Shown here: positions 1-7,512 of the stretch, in pieces | How the letters are laid out: the number at the start of each line of letters is the position of its first letter | Numbering within the stretch: position 1 is the stretch's first letter | Source: DASCNA01 sp036011305 | GTDB taxonomy: Bacteria; Verrucomicrobiota; Lentisphaeria; Victivallales; GWF2-38-69 | NCBI GenBank assembly: GCA_036011305.1 | Contig: DASCNA010000175.1 | Location: forward strand, 1-21,224 | Direction of reading: 5' to 3' | DNA: 21,224 nt | Made by a program: the position numbers and the translations under genes | The notes under the pieces: model-generated | The model's database searches: none | The model's input: only the letters and a program-made list of their open reading frames with translations | What the model was told of the DNA's origin: nothing

Positions 1-19
1 CTATGCCGCTTTTTATAAG

Positions 20-151
20 TTATTTATTTTTTTTATATACATGTGAACGATGACAGTATATATCTGCTACATGCTCACCGTAACTATTGAATGCATCTGC
101 GTAAGTATTAAAAAACTTTTTAATACTACTCTTTAGTTGAGTTTTACTCAT
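20..151 (-). CDS. 43-residue ORF, possible truncated NTF2/SnoaL-like remnant
   Basis: The ORF opens with ATG at 151-149 behind a very strong Shine-Dalgarno (AGGAGGAG about 4 bases upstream) and a promoter-like pair, so initiation is well supported. The N-terminal part (FFNTYADAFNSYGEHVADIY) resembles the first helices of NTF2/SnoaL-like proteins, where a Phe-rich helix is followed by a short loop and a second helix ending in Ala-x-x-Tyr. That fold normally needs 110-140 residues. Here the reading frame becomes Lys/Asn-rich and stops after 43 codons, so the gene looks truncated or frameshifted soon after residue 32. I could not find a convincing continuation in the other frames before the window edge. 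It may be a remnant or an independent small protein; the family assignment is by eye only. Confidence 0.4.
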   Translation of the reverse strand: MSKTQLKSSIKKFFNTYADAFNSYGEHVADIYCHRSHVYKKNK

Positions 152-198
152 TTTTCTCCTCCTATTTTGATTCAATAAGAATTAGGACGAGTAGAGAA

Positions 199-226
199 AA
201 TATAACCAAATTTGCTTTTTGCTCAA
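199..226 (-). promoter_or_regulatory. Putative sigma-70-type promoter for the 43-residue ORF
   Basis: On the minus strand a TTGAGC box (226-221) is followed after 16 bases by TATATT (204-199). The predicted start of transcription lies about 40 bases upstream of the ATG at 151, and the leader contains AGGAGGAG. A perfect 17-base palindrome abuts the -35 box on its upstream side. The AT-rich context makes chance matches common, so confidence is moderate. Confidence 0.45.
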
Positions 227-230
227 AAAA

Positions 231-247
231 GTATTAATAATTAATAC
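231..247. promoter_or_regulatory. 17-base perfect palindrome, candidate operator
   Basis: GTATTAAT-A-ATTAATAC is a perfect 8-1-8 inverted repeat. It sits 4 bases upstream of the putative -35 box at 221-226, where an activator or repressor dimer could bind. No regulator gene is visible in the window, so the binding factor is unknown. Confidence 0.35.
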
Positions 248-274
248 AAAACAAATAAATTGTAACATTAAGTC

Positions 275-295
275 TACAATTTATGAGAAATTGTA
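275..295. promoter_or_regulatory. 8-5-8 inverted repeat, candidate second operator
   Basis: TACAATTT-ATGAG-AAATTGTA is a perfect 8-base inverted repeat with a 5-base spacer, centred about 46 bases upstream of the 231-247 palindrome. The two elements differ in sequence, so they would not be the same site. It could be a regulator-binding site or a weak hairpin in the sequence downstream of the amidohydrolase fragment. Confidence 0.25.
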
Positions 296-397
296 CGCAT
301 TAAACTCATAAGATATAATTCGTTTTACCTAAATCATGTAAGTGTTATATTCAACTTTAGATACGTTTTTAGTGTAAAAAACTCCATTTTTATCTAT

Positions 398-601
398 TCA
401 ATTATAAATGACCTTATGAATTGTTTTGTTGGCTTTTTCTGTCTCTTCCAATTCATTACAGCCGGTTAATTTTCCATCATCAAATACAATTTTGCCGTTT
501 ATTATGGTTTTATCAGCATAAGCAAAATGCCATACTCTGCTTAGAAAACTTTTTGGACTATGGTGTGTTCCTGTGTATTCAAACCTGTACATCTTTATCA
601 T
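398..601 (-). pseudogene. Amidohydrolase C-terminal fragment (8-oxoguanine deaminase-like)
   Basis: This 67-codon frame matches the C-terminal end of the complete amidohydrolase encoded at 19681-21087: from EYTGTHHSPKSF to VIYN, 52 of 60 residues agree by my hand count. It contains only the last beta-strand region of the composite domain. All metal ligands of the full enzyme (H65, H67, H234, H271, D322) are absent, so it cannot be a working deaminase. It stops at TGA where the full copy continues for 13 more residues. The open frame could still be translated, but ATG at 601 lacks a good Shine-Dalgarno. It lies 22 bases after the stop of the 202-residue gene, and is best read as a relic of duplication or recombination. 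Confidence 0.85.
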
Positions 602-603
602 AA
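401..603. repeat. Left copy of diverged direct repeat (amidohydrolase 3' end)
   Basis: Aligns without gaps to 19720-19922 in the same orientation. My hand comparison gives 173 of 202 matching bases (about 86%), with most mismatches near the two ends. Similarity stops abruptly near the end of the radical SAM-containing gene set on one side and at the stop codon on the other. Confidence 0.85.
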
Positions 604-623
604 TAATAGTTTAGAAAGAATTG

Positions 624-1232
624 TTAAAATTCATACTGCTGAAAGTTGTTTTCTTTTTTCTTTATTAATTCTCTGGTCACTATATGTAAATCGCGACTGT
701 AAAATGGTTTTACTTTTTGTTGCTTTCCTGAGGAGAAAAGGTTTATAATATACACTCCTGTTGGTATGTGTTTCTTCAGCTTTATACTGAATGAATGTGT
801 ATATTTTGAATCAGTATTTAATAAGTTCAACTTTCCGTTCTGAACTACTATTCCTAAGTTGTTAATAATATTGAAGATATAATGGTCCTTGCCGTTTAAA
901 CTAAAATGACCGTCTGTAATTTCTCCTTTTAATTCATCAAGTACATTCAAGTTTATATTATTATAAAATAATTTGGCGCTTAGGGGGGGAGGTTTGGGAG
1001 GTTCCCATTCAACAGGCATATAACAAAGTCTTTCAGGTGGTCTTTTTTCAGAGTTTGCATACGTATTTCCATTTAGTATGAAAGAAAGAGTTAAAAGAGC
1101 AGCTCCTATCTTCAGTTTTTTACTTAGGAAAAAATCATTTTTGCCTTTCGTGAGAAAAACTAAAAAAGAAATAATAGTAAATATTAATCCAAGTGATATT
1201 AAATATATATATACCAACGATAATTTTTTCAT
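624..1232 (-). CDS. 202-residue membrane or secreted protein with Pro-rich segment, function unknown
   Basis: I do not recognise this family with confidence. Two hydrophobic stretches are visible, at about residues 7-28 and 42-58. The second follows a Lys-rich segment and ends in a signal-peptidase-like TYA, so either two membrane helices or an internal signal is possible. A Pro-rich strip follows (ERLCYMPVEWEPPKPPP, residues 68-83) with the only cysteine, C70. The rest (about 85-185) is beta-rich and Ig-like in feel. The start at 1232 has AGGAAAAGAG upstream and lies 20 bases after the PDZ-TPR gene, so it is probably the last gene of the operon. Because a radical SAM/SPASM enzyme is two genes upstream, the segment around C70 could be a modification target; that is speculation. 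It could equally be an accessory surface protein. Confidence 0.8.
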   Translation of the reverse strand: MKKLSLVYIYLISLGLIFTIISFLVFLTKGKNDFFLSKKLKIGAALLTLSFILNGNTYANSEKRPPERLCYMPVEWEPPKPPPLSAKLFYNNINLNVLDELKGEITDGHFSLNGKDHYIFNIINNLGIVVQNGKLNLLNTDSKYTHSFSIKLKKHIPTGVYIINLFSSGKQQKVKPFYSRDLHIVTRELIKKKENNFQQYEF

Positions 1233-1252
1233 AATACTCTTTTCCTGTTAGA

Positions 1253-2746
1253 TTAATCCAGTTTGAAATCAAAATTAAAGCTTTTAGTTTTAAAGCATTT
1301 TTCTAGATAGTATAATTCGATGCTGCATTTCAGTTTATGTTTTCCCTTAAGTATATTATATAAAGCGTAGTAGGGGAAAAATATAGAAAACCTGTTATAA
1401 GAATCTGTACTGCACTCTTTTTTAATACCTGCTTTATTTCCAAATATTTTATATGTTCCTAAATTTGAGGTCAGAGGTTTTCCTGTCTTTGCAAACGACA
1501 TAGCTATATAAACAGATATTTTTTTATTAAATTCAACAGGTTTAGTCTTTATTAGTTTAAAGTTAATTAAAAGGCCAGCATCTTTAGAAGATCTATATTT
1601 TTTATAATTATATTTCACTTTTATGTCGGTTATTTCAATATGAGGGGATTGTTTAATTTTTTGTATTAGTTCAGTTGTTTTTTGTGAATCAAAAAGCTTG
1701 TTTGCTTTATTCAACATATCAATAGCCTGTTTCGAATTTTTCTTTTTCGCATAATAAAAACCCAGTTTGAAATACGGTATATACCAGTTAGGGGCGAGTT
1801 TTGAAGCTTTATTATAATATTTTAATGCTTTTTTATTTGTATAATATCTCTCTGCTAAAAAATCGCCTTTAATAATCAGTAAATATGGATTTTCAGGTTC
1901 TAACTGGAGAGCCTTGTTCAGTACAGTTAATGCCTTATGATATTTTTTATCTTTAAAATAAATTTTAGATATATCAGCAAGAATTAATGGATTATCAGGG
2001 TGTATTTTTAAAAAATTAACAAGGATATTAACTGCTTTTTGGGAGGGTTGAGACAAAGCAAAACATCTTGTAACATTAATATTATTTAGCTCCATATCTT
2101 CAAATTTCTGTGCTTTTATGTAGGGCTTTTGTTTTGATTCCAATAGACTTATTGCTTTTTTAAAACTTTCAGCAGTATAATTATCTTTATTTAATATTAA
2201 AGATTTATCGAGGCATATTACTGAATTATCATAATCTTTATCATTAAAGTATTGTTCAGCTTTTTTATAGAAATAAATAGAAGCAGGAATTATATAATTT
2301 GGTGTTATTGTAAAAGTTTTTGTTCTTTCTTTTTTTGTGTTTACATTTAAAAGTTTAAAAGTAACCTGTTGTCCAATTTTCAATTTATTAACTTCATATT
2401 TTAATTCATTTAAGCCATTAATATTATTGCCGTTAATAGATATAATATTTTCTTTAGTTGTAATATCATTATTTTTTGCAAGGCCAGAATCCAGTATATA
2501 GTCTATTGGTATTCCAGTATTATTTTTATAATATTTTTTGTATTCATGACAAATTATACCAAAATAAACTGCAGGTTTTATACCTGCTTTAACTGCTTCG
2601 TCTATTAATTTTGTTTTATTATATTTTATTTTTGTATTAGTATTTTTATTATCCTTTTCATTTTCTTTTAGTACTGTAGAATAAGAAGTTGAGGAAAAAA
2701 TAAGAACAATTAAGATAACTGATACCTTTGAAATTTTATGATACAT
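1253..2746 (-). CDS. Secreted PDZ-TPR protein with one C-terminal FFPY beta-module
   Basis: A signal peptide (hydrophobic residues about 8-22) precedes a low-complexity Lys/Asn linker. Residues about 62-148 look like a PDZ-type domain, with the typical ENIISINGNNINGLNEL turn-strand-helix portion near 99-116. TPR-like helical repeats run from about 155 to 345 and include clear units such as KALTVLNKALQLEPENPYLL. The last 130 residues (about 365-497) form a beta-rich module carrying AGIKKE and IFFPYYALYNILKGKH, the signature also seen in the 445- and 815-residue proteins. The start ATG overlaps the end of the radical SAM gene by 11 bases and has AGGA upstream, so translation is likely coupled. 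A periplasmic or surface scaffold or peptide-binding role is likely; no protease catalytic residues are evident. Confidence 0.85.
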   Translation of the reverse strand: MYHKISKVSVILIVLIFSSTSYSTVLKENEKDNKNTNTKIKYNKTKLIDEAVKAGIKPAVYFGIICHEYKKYYKNNTGIPIDYILDSGLAKNNDITTKENIISINGNNINGLNELKYEVNKLKIGQQVTFKLLNVNTKKERTKTFTITPNYIIPASIYFYKKAEQYFNDKDYDNSVICLDKSLILNKDNYTAESFKKAISLLESKQKPYIKAQKFEDMELNNINVTRCFALSQPSQKAVNILVNFLKIHPDNPLILADISKIYFKDKKYHKALTVLNKALQLEPENPYLLIIKGDFLAERYYTNKKALKYYNKASKLAPNWYIPYFKLGFYYAKKKNSKQAIDMLNKANKLFDSQKTTELIQKIKQSPHIEITDIKVKYNYKKYRSSKDAGLLINFKLIKTKPVEFNKKISVYIAMSFAKTGKPLTSNLGTYKIFGNKAGIKKECSTDSYNRFSIFFPYYALYNILKGKHKLKCSIELYYLEKCFKTKSFNFDFKLD

Positions 2747-3767
2747 AATATGTTCTATCCTTTCGTAGTATATTAACTATTGGATCAATTTTTTTCAGAG
2801 AATATCCAAGCTGTTCAGAAGCAGCACGACAGCCGCCTTTGCACTTACTGTATCGTTTACAATCAGTACAATAATCTGGGATAGTGCTATGCCAAAATTT
2901 AACTTTTTCAGAGTTTAAGATATCTTCGATTTTCAATTTAAAGATATTGCCCATAACAGTAGGAGAATGATTGCATAAACGTAAATTACCTAATAAGTCC
3001 AGTGTTAATGGCATTTTTTCAAAAACTGATGCGCAGGAAGAAAACTGTATATACGGATATTTATCAGGGTTAAGAACACAAAAAGGAGTACATACGTTAG
3101 ACGTAATCGTCAAATCGGAATTTTTACCTAACTTATTTGCTTCAGAATATGCTGTGTTAAGTTCATCAAAATCGGGAAGAATTTTGCTGTAATTATTGAT
3201 AGAACGCCCTCCTATGTTATATCTGTTCAGCATTATTCGTTTGATGCCAAGTGAATAAATAAAATCAATTGTTTCTCCAATAACATTGCAGTTAAGTTTA
3301 GTTATTACAGTTACTGCAACTGCTTCTGCATTATTTTTAATAATTTCTTTAACTGTATTTACTGATTTTTTCCATGATCCTTTAACTCCTGTCATTGAAT
3401 CATGAATTTTACAGGTAGCAGAATGTATAGGTAGTTCAAAAAGGTTTACGCCAAAATCGATGAGTTGAATATAATCTTTTTCATTTGCTGAATTTCCGTT
3501 GGTTATTATAGAAACAAACGAGCCTTTCATTCTACAGAATAAAACCAGCTCCATAAATCTTTCAGAAAGAAAAGGTTCACCTCCAGTCATTGTTATTTGA
3601 TTTACCTTCACTCTGCTGAATAGTTTTTTTAAAGTTTTTATTGCATTTTTGTAAGAGTTTAAATGAGAATAACCAATTTTTCTCCTTTCCCACGGAGTAT
3701 AGCAATAGCTGCAGTTTAAGTTACAGCTGGTTGTAGCTTCAAATACGATGTATGGCAACGATTTCAC
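2736..3767 (-). CDS. Radical SAM/SPASM enzyme, candidate peptide maturase
   Basis: The N-terminus has the radical SAM cluster motif C15-x3-C19-x2-C22 (CNLNCSYC) and the SAM-binding TGGEP at 61-65. A SPASM-type C-terminus follows, with Cys at 245 and 265 and a C300-x2-C303-x5-C309-x3-C313 set ending in KGGCR. Length (343) fits SPASM enzymes, which use auxiliary iron-sulfur clusters to modify ribosomal peptides or to activate other enzymes. The start is GTG at 3767, overlapping the TGA of the 74-residue secreted-peptide gene (GTGA), with AGGA 6 bases upstream. This tight coupling makes that peptide a candidate partner, although its mature part has no Cys. The enzyme is cytoplasmic, whereas most products of this operon carry export signals, so any substrate would be modified before export. 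An anaerobic sulfatase-maturase-like role cannot be excluded, but no sulfatase is present. Confidence 0.92.
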   Translation of the reverse strand: MKSLPYIVFEATTSCNLNCSYCYTPWERRKIGYSHLNSYKNAIKTLKKLFSRVKVNQITMTGGEPFLSERFMELVLFCRMKGSFVSIITNGNSANEKDYIQLIDFGVNLFELPIHSATCKIHDSMTGVKGSWKKSVNTVKEIIKNNAEAVAVTVITKLNCNVIGETIDFIYSLGIKRIMLNRYNIGGRSINNYSKILPDFDELNTAYSEANKLGKNSDLTITSNVCTPFCVLNPDKYPYIQFSSCASVFEKMPLTLDLLGNLRLCNHSPTVMGNIFKLKIEDILNSEKVKFWHSTIPDYCTDCKRYSKCKGGCRAASEQLGYSLKKIDPIVNILRKDRTYYVS

Positions 3768-3988
3768 TGTTTATCCTGCATAGGAATTCCCAATTTAGTT
3801 AAAATTTTTCTATAGACAGCATAGATTTCTTCTTTTAAGGTATTTGTTTTATTAAGATCTATTTTGTTGTTATAAATTCTGACATCATTGCTTCTGCTTG
3901 CGGGACTGGCATAGCAAAGGTTGCAATTTATAAAGTATGTTGCAAGTAATACGATCATTACATTTATTTTTTTAAAATGAATTCTCAT
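3764..3988 (-). CDS. 74-residue secreted small protein, candidate radical SAM substrate
   Basis: A basic start and hydrophobic core (residues 9-21) end in NCNLCYAS, giving a plausible signal peptidase I site after A27. A lipobox is not convincing. The mature part is only about 47 residues, with an N-terminal polar strip and a helix-prone C-terminus (LKEEIYAVYRKILTKLGIPM). It begins one base after the stop of the 445-residue gene, and its stop overlaps the GTG of the radical SAM gene, so it is embedded in the operon. Small secreted proteins directly before SPASM enzymes are often precursor peptides, which motivates the substrate suggestion. Against that, it lacks the Cys or repeated core common in such precursors and uses a Sec-type leader. 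No family recognised. Confidence 0.7.
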   Translation of the reverse strand: MRIHFKKINVMIVLLATYFINCNLCYASPASRSNDVRIYNNKIDLNKTNTLKEEIYAVYRKILTKLGIPMQDKQ

Positions 3989-3989
3989 T

Positions 3990-5327
3990 TTAATATTCTT
4001 TTTTATTGTTACTTATTATTTTTCCAAGAATTTTTATTTTAAATTCAAAACTTTTTGTTGCAAAAGATTCTCTACTGTCTTTTGATGCATCATAGATTTC
4101 TACATGCGCAATCAAGTCATGTGAACCTTCTGGTAATGGTAAGGCTTTATAACAGAAAAATAGTTTTAAATCTTTGTAAACAGCATTTATGTATCTTGGA
4201 TTTATCCATTTTTGTCTTCCAAATTTATCTTCACTTAGATTGTATCCGGAAGGGGGAAGGGGTAAGAGATCTTTGCCTTCTTTGTTAGTCAAGTACACTC
4301 TGATTCTAACAGAGTCTCTAACATGCATGAATTTTGTCTTAAACTTAATGTGGATAAAGAAACCTTTGGAGCTTTTATACTTTTCATTTTGTGTAACCCA
4401 AACTTTCTCGATTTTAGCTTCCGCTTTTGGAGGCAGACCCTTACTTTCATACCAGAAGTCAAATCTTTTTTCTGAAATAATTTTTGATAAGTCTTTTAAT
4501 TGTACGATTCCTGTTAGTTCATGTTTACCTTTAGGTAATGAAAGTGCTGTCCAGGGAAAGAATAAGCTTCCTTTTAAATCATCGGCAAGCGGAATAGGGA
4601 TATTTATCCACTTTTTTACTCCTGAATCTTTATTTTTTGTCCATAATTTATATTCGTCACCTGAAAGTGGGGCTTTTTTCCCATCCCTTGTTTCAATTAT
4701 AAGATAAATTGCTCCATTACCTACAACTCCGTTAGTCGGCGGACTGATTGTGTATTTAACCAAAATACCTGACATGTTATTCTTTTTGATATTGTACTCT
4801 ATTTTTATATTCTCGATTTTGGCATTTGAATAAAGCATTGGCGGGGGTGCTTCCTGAGCTTTATTTTCGATTGTCCACTCTTTAATTAGTTTTCCTTTTT
4901 CGAACTGAAGCTTTAGTTCTTTCTCATATTTGGAACGATAACCCATGTGAACGTATTTTAGTCTTTTCCCCTGAGGTATTGACACTGTTCCTGAGTACCA
5001 GATCGCTTTGACAGGTCCTTTTGAATCTTTGAATAGTTCCTTTAATATGTCAGGTCCATGATTATCACCTTCAAGTACTTCCTTTAAATATAATATTTTA
5101 TTTTTCAATTCCCATATTGCGACATAACCTCTCCAGCATGCAGTACATCTGAATTTTCCAAAATCTTTTGGACGAGGATTGTCTTTTGTGAAATAGTAAT
5201 CCAGTGGATTAGTGTGCATTTTGTAAGTTTTTCCTTTATATTCAAGAAAGTCCGGTATCTGTGCTGTCGCAAACATGTTTGCTCTTAAAAAAAATAATAT
5301 CAGGATTAGAATTACTTGTTTATTCAT
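3990..5327 (-). CDS. Secreted 445-residue protein: WRGY domain plus two FFPY beta-modules
   Basis: A signal peptide (about residues 1-22, cleavage near ATA) leads to an N-terminal domain, about 24-155. Its features EYKGKTY, TACWRGYVAIWEL, LYLKEV, KAIWYSGTVSIPQGK and YVHMGY remind me of a widespread uncharacterised bacterial family often seen as a stand-alone protein; I cannot name it. Two beta-rich modules follow, about 165-300 and 302-435. Each has a conserved Lys/Gly turn, then LFFPWTALSLPKGKHEL or LFFCYKALPLPEGSHDL, matching modules in the PDZ-TPR and TPR-lipoprotein products. The start at 5327 follows AAAAAGGAG and is preceded by an in-frame stop, so it is secure. It lies about 100 bases after the 644-residue gene and one base before the small peptide gene. 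Probably an extracytoplasmic structural or accessory protein. Confidence 0.85.
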   Translation of the reverse strand: MNKQVILILILFFLRANMFATAQIPDFLEYKGKTYKMHTNPLDYYFTKDNPRPKDFGKFRCTACWRGYVAIWELKNKILYLKEVLEGDNHGPDILKELFKDSKGPVKAIWYSGTVSIPQGKRLKYVHMGYRSKYEKELKLQFEKGKLIKEWTIENKAQEAPPPMLYSNAKIENIKIEYNIKKNNMSGILVKYTISPPTNGVVGNGAIYLIIETRDGKKAPLSGDEYKLWTKNKDSGVKKWINIPIPLADDLKGSLFFPWTALSLPKGKHELTGIVQLKDLSKIISEKRFDFWYESKGLPPKAEAKIEKVWVTQNEKYKSSKGFFIHIKFKTKFMHVRDSVRIRVYLTNKEGKDLLPLPPSGYNLSEDKFGRQKWINPRYINAVYKDLKLFFCYKALPLPEGSHDLIAHVEIYDASKDSRESFATKSFEFKIKILGKIISNNKKEY

Positions 5328-5428
5328 TTTTCTCCTTTTTTATTTCGGCTTTATTTGCGCTGGAGCTTTTGAAAACATTTCTAACAAGAAGACCATTTTT
5401 GGACAACTTCCTATTCTTTAATTCATTA

Positions 5429-7363
5429 TCAGTTTCTGTTATTTTTTCCATAGTTTGCTACATCGTTCGGAACAAAGTACTTTGTTTTATACCAATCCCC
5501 AAAATATTTTCCGTTTTTGTCCTGTTTTATGTTTTTTACACGTTTTCTGATTTCCCTGATTGCTTCATCTTTGTTTTTTAAATATCTTTTTTTAACACTG
5601 GTCCAGATATATTTGTTATTTGTATTCTTACTTATATTGTATGAGCAATAGTCCATATAATTTGTATTTGTTTCTTTATTTTTTTTTGTATAAACAGTAT
5701 AACTGTGTTTTTGGACAATAAATGTTCTTTCGAAGGTCTTCGGTCCAGCTTTAAATTTAGCTCCTTTAGCCACTACCTGCATAGATATTTTATAAGTTCC
5801 TGGCTTTGTATCTGAAGGCACTTTACAGATTGTATCAAATTCTTTTCCTTCAGGCAGCCATTTTTCGAAATTTACAATTTTAGAGATAGTCAGTGGTTGT
5901 TTTTTGAAAAGGTTTGAATGAAATTTTACCATGATTCTAACACTTGAATTTGATGAAAAATCTTTAACTGAGACATAAGAATAAAATTCAGCTTTACAGC
6001 CTGGTGTTAATACGCGAGGAAGTATATCAATTTTAATATCAGAAGAAATCTTTGGGTATTTTATTAGGTAATAAGAAGGACGTTTTTTTCCTAATTTTCC
6101 TTTATGCATTTCATCGTTTTGAAGCCATTTAATTTTTGGAGTAATATATCTTTTTCCTTCAGTCAGGCTTGGCACAGTAAATTTGAATACAGCCTCGTGG
6201 TTTCCGTCTTCCAATTCCATATTTTTAGAAAAGTTACCGATTCCTTGCACATCTCCATAAATATTGAATTTTGTCTTTTCTTCAGCATTTTTAATCATGA
6301 AAAATATTTTCATAACCATCTTTTCGCCAGGTCGGTAGCCCCACCACTGATTCAATTTGACTTTATCAATTTTTACCTCAATCGTATTCTTTTCATTTTC
6401 TGCAGCCTGTTCGTTGCCAACTTGATTGTTGTTTTCATCATTTGCCAGGCTGCTGAGGTCAACAAGTCTGCTGCTCCCTGTCTCTGTATTAACTTCATTA
6501 CCTGATGTATCGGACGGTTTATTTTTTCCATCTTCTGCGGTATCAGATGCAAGAAAGCTCAAAAGGTTTTGTGCGTTTGAAGAATCACCGGTAATTGCTT
6601 GATTTTGTCTTTCGTAAAGTCTTCGACTGTTTTCCTCATCACCTCCTCTCAGATTAATAAAAAACTGACTTTTTTGACGTCTATCATGAACTTCATCCAG
6701 CAGTTCACGTATTTTCAACAGTTTTTTACGCGCTTCAGGGTCAAAATCAGGATCTAAAGTACAACTTCCACGTTGATAATTTCTCTGCCAAGTTAATAGG
6801 AAATCATTTAATTCATGCTCTAAATGATAATCTTTTATTTCCTCCTCTGTCATTGGATCAATTCGATCGCTTGCTGTTATTACGTAATCATTCATTTCAT
6901 GTTCTTGTAAATTGTAATCTTTTATTTCTTCTAGTACCATTGGATCAATTTGATTGTATCCTCTGATATAGTGCTCATAATGAAACTGGTATAAACTTCC
7001 GGTAGCTAAGTTTGTTTTTTTTATTGGCGTTAATTCTGTACGAATACGTTCTACAGGTCTCCACCAGTCAGGAAGCTGTCTGGTAACCGTTATTCTTTCT
7101 CGGCGAAGTTCTCCCCATCTAGTTCTTCGGACAACAGGTGGTTGAAAGTTACTAAAAGAACCAGGTGGTTTTCTTGGCACAGGCTCAGGCTCTGGAATTC
7201 GAACTGCTCCTTCGGTAGATTCAAGGTAGGCTGCTAGGTGAGTTAGAAAGCCAGGTGGAGGCTCTGGGATTCGAGCTGCTCCGGGGGGAGATTCATTATT
7301 TTGTTCACAGTAGGCTGCATTGACAATAAAAAAGAATAAAAGAATAATTAACAATTTGTTCAT
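5429..7363 (-). CDS. Secreted 644-residue Pro-rich/Ig-like protein with conserved C-terminal domain
   Basis: A signal peptide (hydrophobic residues 4-18) is followed by a Pro-rich region (about 24-80) with two related GAxRIPEP units. Two tandem 28-29-residue repeats come next, starting IDPM and containing EEIKDY and EHELND (about 138-194), then a charged helical stretch and an Asn/Asp/Glu-rich linker to about 335. Two Ig-like beta-sandwich regions occupy about 340-535. The last 85 residues (WTSVKKRY, a Glu/Arg helix DEAIREIRKRV, then KTKYFVPNDV) look like a distant version of the C-terminal domain ending the RHS and 746-residue proteins. GTGGAG precedes ATG 7363 by 8 bases. A 149-base gap separates it from the TPR lipoprotein gene; I saw no clear terminator there, so it may share the transcript. 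Confidence 0.85.
   Translation of the reverse strand: MNKLLIILLFFFIVNAAYCEQNNESPPGAARIPEPPPGFLTHLAAYLESTEGAVRIPEPEPVPRKPPGSFSNFQPPVVRRTRWGELRRERITVTRQLPDWWRPVERIRTELTPIKKTNLATGSLYQFHYEHYIRGYNQIDPMVLEEIKDYNLQEHEMNDYVITASDRIDPMTEEEIKDYHLEHELNDFLLTWQRNYQRGSCTLDPDFDPEARKKLLKIRELLDEVHDRRQKSQFFINLRGGDEENSRRLYERQNQAITGDSSNAQNLLSFLASDTAEDGKNKPSDTSGNEVNTETGSSRLVDLSSLANDENNNQVGNEQAAENEKNTIEVKIDKVKLNQWWGYRPGEKMVMKIFFMIKNAEEKTKFNIYGDVQGIGNFSKNMELEDGNHEAVFKFTVPSLTEGKRYITPKIKWLQNDEMHKGKLGKKRPSYYLIKYPKISSDIKIDILPRVLTPGCKAEFYSYVSVKDFSSNSSVRIMVKFHSNLFKKQPLTISKIVNFEKWLPEGKEFDTICKVPSDTKPGTYKISMQVVAKGAKFKAGPKTFERTFIVQKHSYTVYTKKNKETNTNYMDYCSYNISKNTNNKYIWTSVKKRYLKNKDEAIREIRKRVKNIKQDKNGKYFGDWYKTKYFVPNDVANYGKNNRN
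6782..6952 (-). repeat. Two tandem 28-29-codon repeats inside the Pro-rich/Ig-like gene
   Basis: Unit 1 (6952-6866) and unit 2 (6865-6782) both encode IDPM, then EEIKDY, then an E-H-E-x-N-D stretch; unit 2 is one codon shorter. The repeat is visible at protein level and, with many synonymous differences, at DNA level. That suggests an old duplication kept by selection, perhaps as a short helical binding motif. Confidence 0.8.
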
Positions 7364-7512
7364 TTATAGTCTCCACAAAAAACTCTATCGTTATCTTTAG
7401 AACTTTCGTCTATGGACAGAAATTACTTACTAAAAACAGAATTAATAAAGCAACACCTGTCACTGTTATTTGATTTTTAAGTTAATAATATTGTCTTATT
7501 TAATTCATTCTC

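Noticed and set aside
361..390. AT-rich inverted repeat GTTTTT/AAAAAC as terminator of the operon
   Set aside because: Only six A-T-dominated pairs with no U-tract in the right place on the minus strand; too weak to call.
4189..4707. 172-codon plus-strand ORF
   Set aside because: It lies wholly inside and antisense to the well-supported 445-residue gene, has no ribosome-binding site and reads as low-quality protein; it is a shadow of that gene.
5335..5400. Short minus-strand ORF of about 18 codons upstream of the 445-residue gene
   Set aside because: It is in the leader between two genes, with no convincing composition or conservation that I can see; chance in AT-rich sequence is enough.
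6104..6505. 133-codon plus-strand ORF
   Set aside because: Antisense shadow of the 644-residue gene; Phe/Ile-rich composition reflects the complementary strand of AT-rich coding sequence.
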